Assembly: GCF_002116905.1 (NCBI RefSeq)
Contig: NZ_CP015118.1
Span: forward strand, 3,224,001 to 3,288,000
Direction: 5' to 3'
Source: Piscinibacter gummiphilus
GTDB taxonomy: Bacteria > Pseudomonadota > Gammaproteobacteria > Burkholderiales > Burkholderiaceae_C
DNA length: 64,000 nt
The translations under genes were made by a program, and so were the position numbers. The first letter of the stretch is position 1. Every line of letters starts with the position of its first letter. This document shows positions 9,658 through 17,714 of this stretch, piece by piece. The notes beneath the pieces were generated by a model that was not told where the DNA came from, did no database searches, and saw only the letters and a list, made by a program, of their open reading frames with translations.

Positions 9658-11940
9658 TCAGGTGTCCGAACGGCTCCGGACCAGCCGGAGTCCGTTCGCC
9701 ACCACGATGAGCGTGGCGCCCATGTCGGCGAACACCGCCATCCACATCGTGGCGCTGCCGAAGAGGGCCAGCACCATGAAGACCCCCTTGATGCCCACGG
9801 CGAGCACGATGTTCTGCCACAGCACGCCATGCGTGCGCCGCGAGAGGCGGATCGTTTCCGGAAGGCGGCGCAGGTCGTCGTTCATCACCACCACGTCGGC
9901 CGCCTCCATGGCGGTGTCCGTGCCGGCCGCGCCCATCGCGAAGCCGATGTCGGACCGGGCGAGGGCGGGCGCGTCGTTGATGCCGTCGCCGGCCATTGCC
10001 GTGAGGCCGTGACGGCGCTGGAGTTCCTCGATCGCCACGAGCTTGTCCTGCGGGAGCAGGTCGCCCCGCACTTCGGCGATGCCGGCCTCGGCCGCGATCG
10101 TGCGGGCGGTGGCGGTGTTGTCGCCCGACAGCATCACGGGCACGACGCCCAGGGCCAGCAGGTCGGCAACGGCGTCGCGTGAACCCGGCTTGAGCGTGTC
10201 GGCCACGGCGAACAGGGCGATGACCCCCCGGTCGTCGGCAAGCAGGCTGACGGTGCGCCCGAGGGCCTCCTGCGCAGCGAGGCGCGCTTCGAGCTCGGGG
10301 GAGCCCAGGGCACGCTCCTTCACGAGGCGGTGGTTCGCGAGCGTGTAGCGCGTGGCGCCCACGACACCTTCCACACCGCGACCGGGCAGGGCGGTGAAGC
10401 CGTCCACGGCGAGGCGTTCGCCCGGCAAGCCGCCGGCGATGGCGAGCGAGACCGGGTGATCAGAACGGCCGGCCAGGCTCGCGGCGATGGCCGGGGCATC
10501 GAGGCCCTCCTCGGGACGCAGCACCTCCTGGTGCACGAGGGTCGGCTTGCCCGACGTGATCGTGCCCGTCTTGTCGAGCGCGACCACCTTCAGCGACCGG
10601 GCCGACTCGAGGTAGGCGCCACCCTTGATCAGGATGCCGCGGCGCGCGCCGGAGGCCAGAGCACTGACGATCGTGACCGGGGTCGAGATGACGAGGGCGC
10701 AGGGGCAGGCGACCACGAGCAGCACGAGGGCCTTGTAGACCGCGTCCAGCCAGCCGATGCCCATCAGCGTGGGGGCCAGCACCGCCACCGCGACGGCAAT
10801 CGCGAACACGGTCGGTGTGTAGACGGCGGCGAACCGGTCGACGAAACGCTGTGTGGGCGCCCGCGTGGACTGGGCCTCCTCGACCGCGTGGATGATGCGC
10901 GCGAGGGTGGTGTTGGAGGCGGCGGCGGTGACCCGGAACGCCAGTTCGCCGGCCTGGTTGATGGTGCCCGCGAAGACGACGTCACCCGCGGCCTTGTCGA
11001 CCGGCAGGCTTTCGCCCGTGACGGGAGACTGGTCGATGGTGCTCGAGCCGGTGGTGACCACGCCGTCGAGCGGCACCCGTTCGCCCGGGCTGATGCGCAC
11101 GACGGCTTCCAGCGGCACGGCGGTCGACGCCATGCGGGTCCAGGTGCCGTCGGGCTGCTGCACCTCGGCCTCCTCGGGAGCCAGCGCGAGAAGGCCCTCG
11201 ATGGCGTTGCGTGCACGGTCCGCGGCGCGGGCCTCGATCAACTCGGCGATGGCGTAGAGCGCCATCACCATCGCGGCCTCGGGCCATTGGCCGATCACGA
11301 ACGCACCGGTCACGGCCACCGTCATCAACGCGTTGATGTTCAGGCGGCCGCGCCGCAGCGCCGCGAACCCCTTCGTGTACGTCTCGACGCCGGCCAGCCA
11401 GATCGCCACGGCTGCGACCGCGAGGCCGGCCCACTTCAGCGCGGGCGCGTCACCGAAGAAGAGGTGCAGCGACTCGGCACCGAGCGCGAACAGCAGGGCC
11501 AGGGCGAGGCGCTTCACGCCGGTGGAGGCGCCATGATCGTGGTCGCCGTGGGAATGGTCGTGACCGTGGTCATGGTCGTGCGCATGGTCGCCCTCGGTGT
11601 GCGCGTGCGGCGCCGGTGCGCTGCCGAGCGGCTGAGGTGCGAAGCCCGCGGCCCGGATGGCTGCCAGCGCTGCAGGAATCACCTCGGGCGCGGCCCGGAT
11701 GGCCAGCGTGCGGGCCCCGAGCTGGAACCGCAGCCCTTGGATGCCGGCGACCGGTTCCAGGGCGCGGCGGATCTCGCCTTCCTCCACGGGGCAGTCCATC
11801 GTGGGGATGCGGAAGGTGGTGCTGTCGGGGACGACGGGTGCCTGGGGCACCTCCGCCGCGGGGGCCGGGGCCGAACACCCTCCGCCGCAGCAGGCGGACG
11901 GGGGCGGCGGGGTGATGTTCAGGCGGGTGCGGGAATCCAT
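9658..11940 (-). CDS. cadA: Zn/Cd/Pb-exporting P1B-type ATPase
   Basis: This 760-residue inner-membrane pump would expel divalent soft metals using ATP. In order it shows a Cys-rich N-terminus (ACCGGGC), a metal-binding domain with the single-cysteine MDCPVEE motif common in CadA/PbrA-like pumps, and a His/Asp-rich linker at about residues 114-137. Then come the membrane segments, the actuator PVTGESLPVDK, the intramembrane CPC in VVACPCALVISTP, the phosphorylated Asp in DKTGTIT and GDGINDAPAL. It is divergent from cadR, and the shared gap has a CadR-type promoter. The annotated ATG coincides with the predicted transcription start. Confidence 0.95.
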   Translation of the reverse strand: MDSRTRLNITPPPPSACCGGGCSAPAPAAEVPQAPVVPDSTTFRIPTMDCPVEEGEIRRALEPVAGIQGLRFQLGARTLAIRAAPEVIPAALAAIRAAGFAPQPLGSAPAPHAHTEGDHAHDHDHGHDHSHGDHDHGASTGVKRLALALLFALGAESLHLFFGDAPALKWAGLAVAAVAIWLAGVETYTKGFAALRRGRLNINALMTVAVTGAFVIGQWPEAAMVMALYAIAELIEARAADRARNAIEGLLALAPEEAEVQQPDGTWTRMASTAVPLEAVVRISPGERVPLDGVVTTGSSTIDQSPVTGESLPVDKAAGDVVFAGTINQAGELAFRVTAAASNTTLARIIHAVEEAQSTRAPTQRFVDRFAAVYTPTVFAIAVAVAVLAPTLMGIGWLDAVYKALVLLVVACPCALVISTPVTIVSALASGARRGILIKGGAYLESARSLKVVALDKTGTITSGKPTLVHQEVLRPEEGLDAPAIAASLAGRSDHPVSLAIAGGLPGERLAVDGFTALPGRGVEGVVGATRYTLANHRLVKERALGSPELEARLAAQEALGRTVSLLADDRGVIALFAVADTLKPGSRDAVADLLALGVVPVMLSGDNTATARTIAAEAGIAEVRGDLLPQDKLVAIEELQRRHGLTAMAGDGINDAPALARSDIGFAMGAAGTDTAMEAADVVVMNDDLRRLPETIRLSRRTHGVLWQNIVLAVGIKGVFMVLALFGSATMWMAVFADMGATLIVVANGLRLVRSRSDT

Positions 11941-11946
11941 GACGCG

Positions 11947-11977
11947 ATTACAAACCCTGTAGCGGGTGTAGAGTCAA
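11947..11977 (-). promoter_or_regulatory. MerR-type cadA promoter with CadR operator
   Basis: On the minus strand, TTGACT (11977-11972) and TGTAAT (11952-11947) are separated by 19 bases, the overlong spacer typical of MerR-activated promoters. The spacer carries the imperfect dyad ACTCTA-N7-TACAGGGT (11974-11954), close to known CadR/PbrR operators. Metal-bound CadR would bind it and untwist it to start cadA transcription. Confidence 0.85.
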
Positions 11978-12002
11978 GCCGCATCTTTTCGAGAGGGTTT
12001 CC

Positions 12003-12449
12003 ATGAAGATCGGCGAACTGGCGCGCCTGACGGGCACCGCGGTCGAGACCATCCGCTTCTACGAGCGGGAGGGCTTGTTGCCCGAGGCCGCCCGCACGAG
12101 CGGGAACTACCGCGTCTACGGCGACGATCAGGCCGAGCGCCTGGCGTTCATCCGCCGGTGCCGTTCGCTCGACATGACCCTCGGCGAGATCCGGGCGCTG
12201 CTGGCGTTCAAGTCGGCGCCGCAGGAGAACTGCCAGGGTGTGAACGAACTGATCGACGAGCACATCGGGCACGTGGCGCGGCGCATCGACGAACTGAAGT
12301 CGCTCGAGGCACAGCTGCGCCAGCTGCGTCACCAGTGCAACGCGGAGGACGCCGCGGCTGGCTGCGGCATCCTGAAGGAGCTGTCGGAGGGGCTGGGCGG
12401 GGCGGCGGACGCGCCGGCCGTGTCGCGGCACGTGCACGGCACCCACTGA
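12003..12449 (+). CDS. cadR: Cd(II)/Pb(II)-responsive MerR-family activator
   Basis: This 148-residue regulator has the MerR winged helix at the N-terminus (MKIGELARLTGTAVETIRFYEREGLLP), a dimerisation helix and the metal-binding cysteines of CadR/PbrR proteins: Cys77 (ENC), Cys112 (HQC) and a third at 121 (AGCG). The C-terminal tail RHVHGTH is His-rich, as in several CadR proteins that take up extra metal. GAGAGG lies upstream of the ATG. It is divergent from cadA, whose promoter it should control; the same 62-base gap must also hold its own promoter. Confidence 0.93.
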   Translation: MKIGELARLTGTAVETIRFYEREGLLPEAARTSGNYRVYGDDQAERLAFIRRCRSLDMTLGEIRALLAFKSAPQENCQGVNELIDEHIGHVARRIDELKSLEAQLRQLRHQCNAEDAAAGCGILKELSEGLGGAADAPAVSRHVHGTH

Positions 12450-12479
12450 TACCCCGCCCGGGGGCTCAGGCGCGGCCGG

Positions 12480-12761
12480 TCATTCGAAGTCGGAGCGGCG
12501 CCGGCCGAACGGCTTGGTCGCCCGCGGCACCGCGTTCGAACTGCGGCCCTCGCGCTGGGCCCGCATGGCGGCATCGATCTGGTCGTCGAAATCGTGGTCG
12601 AAGTGGGCGTTGCGCAGGGCGTCGTGCAACGCGGCGTCGTTGCGGTTGGAGCGGATCCAGCGGTAGCGGTCCGCATCGGTCGGCGGCTGGGCCTCCCCGA
12701 AGGCGGAGATGGGGCCACGGGTGGCGGTGTCGTGATCATCGTCATGGCCGGGACGATTCAT
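12480..12761 (-). CDS. Small hypothetical protein with DADRYRW motif
   Basis: This 93-residue acidic and basic protein has no membrane segment or signal peptide. ATG at 12761 is chosen because GGGGAAG lies 4-10 bases upstream. The stretch DADRYRWIRSN followed by FDDQIDAAM resembles short proteins of unknown function seen in phages and betaproteobacteria. I recall the pattern but cannot test it here. The N-terminus has a DDDHD cluster. It is convergent with cadR and separated from it by 30 bases. No function can be assigned. Confidence 0.6.
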   Translation of the reverse strand: MNRPGHDDDHDTATRGPISAFGEAQPPTDADRYRWIRSNRNDAALHDALRNAHFDHDFDDQIDAAMRAQREGRSSNAVPRATKPFGRRRSDFE

Positions 12762-12951
12762 GGGCTTCCCCTGCGTGCGGTGCGGGTCGGGCCTCCCTTG
12801 GCCGCCCTGGCTCCAAGTATCCGGCAGATTCCGGCGCTTCGGACATCTCTGCACACGAATCCCGCTTCAAGACGATGAAATCCGGGTGGCGAAAGGGCTG
12901 CTCGGCCGAGGGCGTTCGCGCGGTGCCGCGCTTATCCTGACCAGGCTTTCC

Positions 12952-13293
12952 GTCGACGTGATGTCGACTCGCCTGCTCCCCGTCACGGAGCCTTCGTCCC
13001 ACCTGCCCGAAGCAGGTGGTCTGCCCCGCCGGGATACCGTTCCCGCGCGGGAGGGGTGGCGTCGGGGTGTCCAGCCCAGGAGCCCGCCCATGTCCCCTTG
13101 ATGTCCTGACCCCCGCCCGGTTCTCCGAACCGGCGTTCGATCGCCCCATGCCGCCGCGGAGCCTTCGGGCCCCCACGTGACATGGCCGGCCGCCATCCGC
13201 GCCTCCGGCTCGGTGGCGCGGTGCCGGCACCTTCTTTTTCCCTTCGGGGGGTGGACACACCTCCCGTGCGGGGAAGCCGTGTCCGCCTTTTTT
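12952..13293 (+). ncRNA. Structured non-coding region, candidate leader RNA
   Basis: The gene-free stretch 12762-13319 contains several clean hairpins: GTCGAC-N5-GTCGAC (12952-12968), CCACCTGC-N5-GCAGGTGG (12999-13019) and CCGGTTC-TCC-GAACCGG (13117-13133). The last is a terminator-like stem with T6 (13250-13293), ending 26 bases before the next start codon. I do not recognise a known riboswitch class. It could be a leader with attenuation or an independent small RNA; coding potential in all frames looks poor. Confidence 0.4.
13250..13293 (+). terminator. Rho-independent terminator or attenuator
   Basis: GGTGGACAC (13250-13258) pairs with GTGTCCGCC (13279-13287; one G-U pair), with an inner TCCC/GGGGA stem, followed by TTTTTT at 13288-13293. 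The gene start at 13320 follows closely, so it could act as an attenuator for that gene. Confidence 0.75.
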
Positions 13294-13319
13294 GTTCACC
13301 GCACAGAACGGAAGAGACG

Positions 13320-13673
13320 ATGCACACGAAACCTTCGCGCCACATGCTCCCGTCGCGCCCTCCGCGGATCGCCCGCGGCGTGTCCCGGTCCGCCATGGCC
13401 CGGCAGTTCCACCGCTACCTCGCGTCGGCCAGCGCGCGCCGCGACGCACCGCAAGACCCTCGCCAGGGCATGGGGTGCGGCCGCCACCTCGCCCGGCTGA
13501 TCGCCCGCGACATCCGCGTCGTGCAGACGTTCGAAGACCACGCGTGGGTCATTGGGCGGCTGTGGGACTCGGGGGAAGTGGAGACCCTGTTCCGCGTCGC
13601 CGCGTCCGGGCTGTTGCACGGGCTGGCGCGGGAACTCTATCGCCTGGCCATCGAACTCTGGCTGGGCCAGTGA
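13320..13673 (+). CDS. Hypothetical protein, 117 residues
   Basis: This 117-residue basic protein is not a family I recognise. The N-terminal third is Arg/Ser/Pro-rich with no hydrophobic signal segment. The C-terminal half (from about residue 55) is more ordered: VVQTFEDHAWVIGRLWDSGE, then LFRVAASGLLHGLARELYRLAIELWL, which looks like one or two amphipathic helices. The start at 13320 is preceded by GGAAGAG. It lies 26 bases after a strong terminator-like stem, which suggests control by attenuation or its own start inside the structured region. A terminator follows the gene. Confidence 0.55.
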   Translation: MHTKPSRHMLPSRPPRIARGVSRSAMARQFHRYLASASARRDAPQDPRQGMGCGRHLARLIARDIRVVQTFEDHAWVIGRLWDSGEVETLFRVAASGLLHGLARELYRLAIELWLGQ

Positions 13674-13763
13674 CGGGCCGGCGATGAGCCGTGAAGCAGG
13701 CGCCCGGTTCTGCCGGGTTGCCCGCTCCGCGGAACGCTGACAGAAGCGTTCGGCGTCGAACGG

Positions 13764-13798
13764 CGAGGCGAGGGGGGTGACCCTCTCGCCTCGTCTTT
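13764..13798 (+). terminator. Terminator after the 117-residue protein gene
   Basis: CGAGGCGAGGGGGGT pairs with ACCCTCTCGCCTCG (one bulged or mismatched position), followed by TCTTTC on the plus strand, 90 bases after the stop at 13673. Confidence 0.6.
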
Positions 13799-13823
13799 CG
13801 GTCCGCGATCCGAGAGCGCCGAG

Positions 13824-13858
13824 GGGCGAAGGGCGAAGGGCGAAGGGCGAAGGGCGAA
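13824..13858. repeat. Five tandem copies of the heptamer GGGCGAA
   Basis: Five exact head-to-tail copies of GGGCGAA occupy 35 bases, followed by a partial copy. They lie between the terminator at 13764 and the stop of the GNAT gene at 13886, outside any gene I can support. A perfect 7-base repeat is prone to slippage. Confidence 0.95.
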
Positions 13859-13885
13859 GGGTGGTCCGCTGAGGGCGCGCCGGGT

Positions 13886-14413
13886 TCAGAGGAACAGCGC
13901 CAGGCTGAGGTCGTCGACCCAGGCGCCGTCGCGCAGCCGAACGCGATGTTCCAGCCGGCCTTCCTCGGTGAACCCCATGGCGTGGTAGAGAGCGATGGCC
14001 GGGGTGTTGCTCGCGCGCACGAGCAGCTCGATCTTGTGGGCCGAGGAGGCCGTGCGGGCCCACTGCAGCAGGTCGGCCAGCAGGGCCCGGCCGTGGCCGC
14101 GCTGCCGGTAGCCCGGGTGCACACACAGGTCCAGCCGCAGCACGTGCGACAGCGCCCGCGGCGCCATGGGCCACAGCGAGCCGTGGGCCACGAGATCGCC
14201 GTGTGCCTCGGCCACCTGGTAGCGGGCGTGTCCCAGCGTGGCCTGCTGGATGCGTTCGCGGAACGCGTGCACGTCGAGTTCGTCGGCGTGTGACACGAGC
14301 AGCCCTTCCTCGGACGCCACGGTGAGCTGCTCGGCCCGGCACAGCCGTTCGGCCTCCTCGGGCCGGGCGGGGCGGATCGTGCGGGATGGGTTGCCGGAAG
14401 GCGATGCGGACAT
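13886..14413 (-). CDS. GNAT-family N-acetyltransferase
   Basis: This 175-residue protein would transfer an acetyl group from acetyl-CoA to an amine; the substrate is unknown. The acetyl-CoA-binding motif A is visible as RLDLCVHPGYRQRGHGRALLADLLQWA (a variant of the RxxGxG/A loop), followed by motif B features (NTPAIALYHAMGFTEEGRLEHRVR) at about residues 140-163. It starts 62 bases after the stop of the PilT-like gene on the same strand and may be cotranscribed with it. Confidence 0.85.
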   Translation of the reverse strand: MSASPSGNPSRTIRPARPEEAERLCRAEQLTVASEEGLLVSHADELDVHAFRERIQQATLGHARYQVAEAHGDLVAHGSLWPMAPRALSHVLRLDLCVHPGYRQRGHGRALLADLLQWARTASSAHKIELLVRASNTPAIALYHAMGFTEEGRLEHRVRLRDGAWVDDLSLALFL

Positions 14414-14475
14414 GGGCTTGTGGCGGAGGGCAGGTGGCGGGCCGCGGGAGGCGCAGGCGGCGATGCCAGCGCCCC

Positions 14476-15657
14476 TCAGCGCTGCGCCAGCTTGCGCTTG
14501 AGCCCCGGCATGTCCGAAGTTTCCCGCATGGCCTCGGCCGCGTCCACCTCGCCCTGCTTCACCAGATCGGCCAGCCGCGTGTTCATGCTGATGAACTCGC
14601 TGGCGCCCAGTTTCTCCTCCCGGATGGCGGCCTCGAGGCCGATCCAGTCGCCCGACTCGATGAACTGGGTGACCTTGCCCACGTTGAACAGCACGTCGGC
14701 CGCCAGCAGGTAGCGGTCGCCCTTGACCGACGGCACGAGGGCCTGGCGCACCACGCCGATCAGGCTGCCGGCCAGCACGGACCGCAGCACCACGGCGTTG
14801 TTGCCGGTGTAGCTGAGGATCTTGCGCAGGGTGCCGGTGGTGGTGCGGCCGTGCATGGTGGCGAGCATCAGCGAACCCGATTCGCCGCCCTGGATCACCA
14901 CCTCGGCCGTCTCCGAGTCGCGGATCTCGGAGGTGAGCATCACGTCGGGGCTCATGCGCAGCGAGTCGCGCATGCCGTCGGCGAACGAGGTCACGTCGTA
15001 GCCCACCTCGCGCTGCGTCACCATGCACTTCTGCGGCACGAGCTTCAGTTCCACGGGGTCCTCGATGGTCACGATGTGGCCGGAGTGGGTGCGGTTGTGG
15101 TGGTCGAGGATGGACATGGCCGTGGCCGTCTTGCCCGCCCCGGTGGGACCGGTGATGGCCATGAAGCCGGACGTGGCCTCGGTGAGCGTGGACCGCAGCT
15201 GCACCGGCAGCGCGAGCTGGTTCAGCGGCGTGATGGCGGCCGGGGTGATGCGCATGGCCAGACCCAGCTGGCCGCCCGCGTGCAGGAACAGCGTGTACCG
15301 CAGCGAATGCGCGCCCAGGCCGTCGAGCCGGAAGTTCGCGGTGCGGCGCGACTCGAGGATGGGGCGCAGCTTCGTGTCCCAGTAGTGCTGCACGTTCTCG
15401 TGGCGCACCTCGCCCTCGACGTAGCCGGCGAGGTAGCACACGATGTGCTCGCGGGTGACCACGAAGTCGGGGATGGACGGGAACAGTTCGTGCAGCGGCC
15501 GGGTGCCCTTGGCCGACTTGGCCATCATCGGGCGCCCCTCGTGGATCATGATGTCGGTGATGGAGTGCGCGAACAGCAGCGCATGCCGCACCGACGAGGC
15601 GATGCCCTGGCGCACGTCGGTGGACAGTTGCACGTCGCTGGAGGTGAAGTGGTTCAT
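14476..15657 (-). CDS. PilT-like secretion/retraction ATPase
   Basis: This 393-residue cytoplasmic hexameric-type ATPase belongs to the PilT/GspE superfamily. Walker A is GPTGAGKT at about residues 170-177. The Asp box is IVTIEDPVEL, Walker B lies in PDVMLTSEIRDSETAEVVIQ, and the His box is LMLATMHGRTTTG. Sequence departs from the usual retraction ATPases at Walker B (TSEIRD in place of GEMRD). The ATG overlaps the stop of the lytic transglycosylase gene by 4 bases (ATGA), so the two are translationally coupled. No pilin, PilB, PilC or secretin gene is in the window, so the machine it serves is unknown. Confidence 0.85.
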   Translation of the reverse strand: MNHFTSSDVQLSTDVRQGIASSVRHALLFAHSITDIMIHEGRPMMAKSAKGTRPLHELFPSIPDFVVTREHIVCYLAGYVEGEVRHENVQHYWDTKLRPILESRRTANFRLDGLGAHSLRYTLFLHAGGQLGLAMRITPAAITPLNQLALPVQLRSTLTEATSGFMAITGPTGAGKTATAMSILDHHNRTHSGHIVTIEDPVELKLVPQKCMVTQREVGYDVTSFADGMRDSLRMSPDVMLTSEIRDSETAEVVIQGGESGSLMLATMHGRTTTGTLRKILSYTGNNAVVLRSVLAGSLIGVVRQALVPSVKGDRYLLAADVLFNVGKVTQFIESGDWIGLEAAIREEKLGASEFISMNTRLADLVKQGEVDAAEAMRETSDMPGLKRKLAQR

Positions 15658-16250
15658 GGCGGACTGGCGAGGGTGTCGCCGGAGGTGGATCTGGCAAGGA
15701 GGGCGCCGTCGTCGAAGACGGGGGCGTCGAGTGGGGCGGCCGCAGGCAACGAGGCAAGGGCCGGGGCGGCGGACCGCCGCGGCGCCAGCGTCGCGGCCGC
15801 GGGGTAGGGCAGCGGCCCGGCCGGCACCACCCGCCATCGCATCAGCACCGACACGATGGCATTGGCGTACCAGGCCGCACGGGCCGGCGTGTTCGAGTGG
15901 TACGCGCCCACGGCCCGCCACGTGTTGCCATGGCGGTCGACCTGTTGGCGGTAGTGCCACGCGGCCACCTCGGACGACACGCAGCCGTCTTTCAGCGCGC
16001 GGGCGTCGATGCCGTGGCGCACGAGCCGGGGCAGGTGGATGCTGTTGATCTGGAACGCCCCGATGTCGCGCGTGCCGTTGCGGTTGAGCGCCTCGGCCTC
16101 GGGCCGCAGCCGGCTTTCGTGCCAGCCGATGGCGCGCAGCACGTGGGGGTGCACGCCGTGGCGGTCGGCCGCGTCGTCGATGCAGTCGGCCCATGCGGGC
16201 GACACCACCGGCAGGGCAAGCAGCAAGACGAGACAGGACGGAAGTTTCAA
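15654..16250 (-). CDS. Lytic transglycosylase (SLT family, VirB1/IncI-PilT-like)
   Basis: This 198-residue exported enzyme would cleave peptidoglycan to let an envelope machine pass. The TTG start at 16250 is chosen because GAGGAA lies 6 bases upstream and the product then begins with a signal peptide (MKLPSCLVLLLALPVVSPAWA). The catalytic Glu is in AIGWHESRLRP, and the family motifs DIGAFQINSIHLP and GAYHSNTPARAAWYA follow. The last ~40 residues are a Pro/Ala-rich tail. It forms a two-gene unit with the PilT-like ATPase, which recalls conjugative or pilus loci that pair a transglycosylase with an ATPase. Confidence 0.85.
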   Translation of the reverse strand: MKLPSCLVLLLALPVVSPAWADCIDDAADRHGVHPHVLRAIGWHESRLRPEAEALNRNGTRDIGAFQINSIHLPRLVRHGIDARALKDGCVSSEVAAWHYRQQVDRHGNTWRAVGAYHSNTPARAAWYANAIVSVLMRWRVVPAGPLPYPAAATLAPRRSAAPALASLPAAAPLDAPVFDDGALLARSTSGDTLASPP

Positions 16251-16387
16251 CGCGTGTTCCTCGGGCCGCACATCGGGCCCGCAGATTGTTGCGTCGATCC
16301 GGGTCCGCTCCGCAGCGTGAGCGGGCTGGAAACTAGGGGGTTCCGCAGGGTGTCGGGGCGTGCTGGTTTTCCACCATGGCGACACAT

Positions 16388-16404
16388 TGTTATCCCACAT
16401 AACA
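16388..16404. promoter_or_regulatory. Candidate operator upstream of the aromatic catabolic cluster
   Basis: TGTTAT-N5-ATAACA is a perfect 6-5-6 inverted repeat 35 bases before the monooxygenase start. Its AT-rich dyad and size suit a MarR- or GntR-type dimer; the cluster encodes a MarR protein at 24048. No promoter elements could be placed with confidence. Confidence 0.5.
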
Positions 16405-16439
16405 TTTGCGCATCGTCAAACTTTCCGGATGGGTCGCGG

Positions 16440-17672
16440 ATGAAAGTCGGGATCGTCGGCGCGGGGATCGGCGGCTTGTCGCTGGCCCTGATGCTTCACC
16501 AGCGGGGCATCGAATGCGAGGTGATGGAGGCAGCGGCCGAACTGCGGCCGCTCGGGGTCGGCATCAACCTGCTGCCCCACGCCATGCGCGAGATGGCCGA
16601 CCTCGGTCTGCAGCCGGGCATCGCCGAACTGGGCGTCGAGACGTCCCGACTCGCCTACTACAACCGCCACGGACAACCCATCTGGCAGGAGCCTCGGGGC
16701 ATCGCCGCCGGCTACGCCTGGCCGCAGTACTCGGTGCACCGCGGGGAGTTCCAGATGCTGCTGGCCGCCACCGCGAAGGAACGCCTGGGCACCGGTGCGC
16801 TTCACCTGGGCCTCAAGGCCGAGGGTTGGGAAGACGATGGCGACGGCAGCATCGTGCTGCTGCGCGCCCGTGACGGGGCGCTCGAACGCCGCCGCTTCGA
16901 CGTGCTGGTGGCCGCTGACGGCATCCACTCCGCCATCCGCCGCCAGATGCACCCGCAGCGCGATCCGCTGCAGTTCTCCGGCCGCATGCTGTGGCGCGCG
17001 GTCAGCGAGGCGGAGCCCTACCTCGACGGCCGCTCCATGTTCATGGCGGGCCACCAGGACCAGAAGTTCGTCGCGTACCCCATCTCCGAACCGCTGCGCC
17101 GTCGCGGCCGCTCGCTGATCAACTGGATCGCCGAACTGCGCGTGTCGCCCGAGAGCATGCACAACGACTGGAACCGCGAGGTGCCGAAGTCGCTGTTCGA
17201 CACGCAGTTCGCCGACTGGCGCTGGGGCTGGATCGACATTCCGGCGCTCATCGACACCGCCGAGGCCGTCTACGAATTCCCGATGGTCGACAAGGACCCG
17301 CTGCCGCGCTGGGTGTCCGGCCGCACCGTGCTGCTGGGCGATGCCGCCCACCCGATGTACCCCATCGGCTCCAACGGCAGCGCCCAGGCCATCCTCGACG
17401 CCCGCTGCCTCGCCGACCGGCTGCAGGCCGCCACCACGCCACCGCAGGGCCTGCTCGAATACGAGGCCGACCGCCTCCCGAAGACCGCCGCCATCGTGCT
17501 GCGCAACCGGCTCAACGGGCCGGAGCAGGTCATGCAGATCGCCCACGAGCGTGCGCCGCAGGGCTTCACCGACATCCACCAGGTGATTCCCGCCGAGGAA
17601 CTCGCCGACATCGCGCTGCGCTACAAGCGCCTCGCGGGTTTCGATCCGCAATCGCTCGCCGCGCCCCGCTAG
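16440..17672 (+). CDS. FAD-dependent monooxygenase, PhzS-like
   Basis: This 410-residue flavoprotein hydroxylase has an N-terminal Rossmann FAD motif (VGIVGAGIGGLSLALML), the NAD(P)H/FAD motif around VLVAADGIHSAIRRQM and the ribityl-binding GDAAHPMYPIGSNG at about residue 300. It most resembles PhzS-like oxidoreductases acting on aromatic rings. It is the first gene of a run that continues with hpd, an ABC transporter, hmgA and fahA, so its substrate is probably an aromatic acid feeding homogentisate; that is inference. The ATG at 16440 has no strong ribosome-binding site, but it starts the FAD motif at residue 2, as usual in the family. Confidence 0.85.
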   Translation: MKVGIVGAGIGGLSLALMLHQRGIECEVMEAAAELRPLGVGINLLPHAMREMADLGLQPGIAELGVETSRLAYYNRHGQPIWQEPRGIAAGYAWPQYSVHRGEFQMLLAATAKERLGTGALHLGLKAEGWEDDGDGSIVLLRARDGALERRRFDVLVAADGIHSAIRRQMHPQRDPLQFSGRMLWRAVSEAEPYLDGRSMFMAGHQDQKFVAYPISEPLRRRGRSLINWIAELRVSPESMHNDWNREVPKSLFDTQFADWRWGWIDIPALIDTAEAVYEFPMVDKDPLPRWVSGRTVLLGDAAHPMYPIGSNGSAQAILDARCLADRLQAATTPPQGLLEYEADRLPKTAAIVLRNRLNGPEQVMQIAHERAPQGFTDIHQVIPAEELADIALRYKRLAGFDPQSLAAPR

Positions 17673-17714
17673 CATTCCCCTTCTCCCTCGTTCTTCCGAC
17701 CAAGGAGCATCGAC

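Noticed and set aside
12961..13101. 46-codon leader peptide inside the structured region
   Set aside because: No ribosome-binding site and the frame runs through the hairpins with random-looking codons; kept only as part of the leader finding.
13117..13140. tRNA T-arm (TTCGA near a GC stem)
   Set aside because: No matching D-arm, anticodon arm or acceptor stem at proper distances.
13824..13858. CRISPR array
   Set aside because: Five 7-base units with no spacers; a simple tandem repeat.
16250..16400. Earlier start for the lytic transglycosylase
   Set aside because: The extension to 16400 has no signal-peptide character and TTG 16250 has both a ribosome-binding site and a proper signal peptide.
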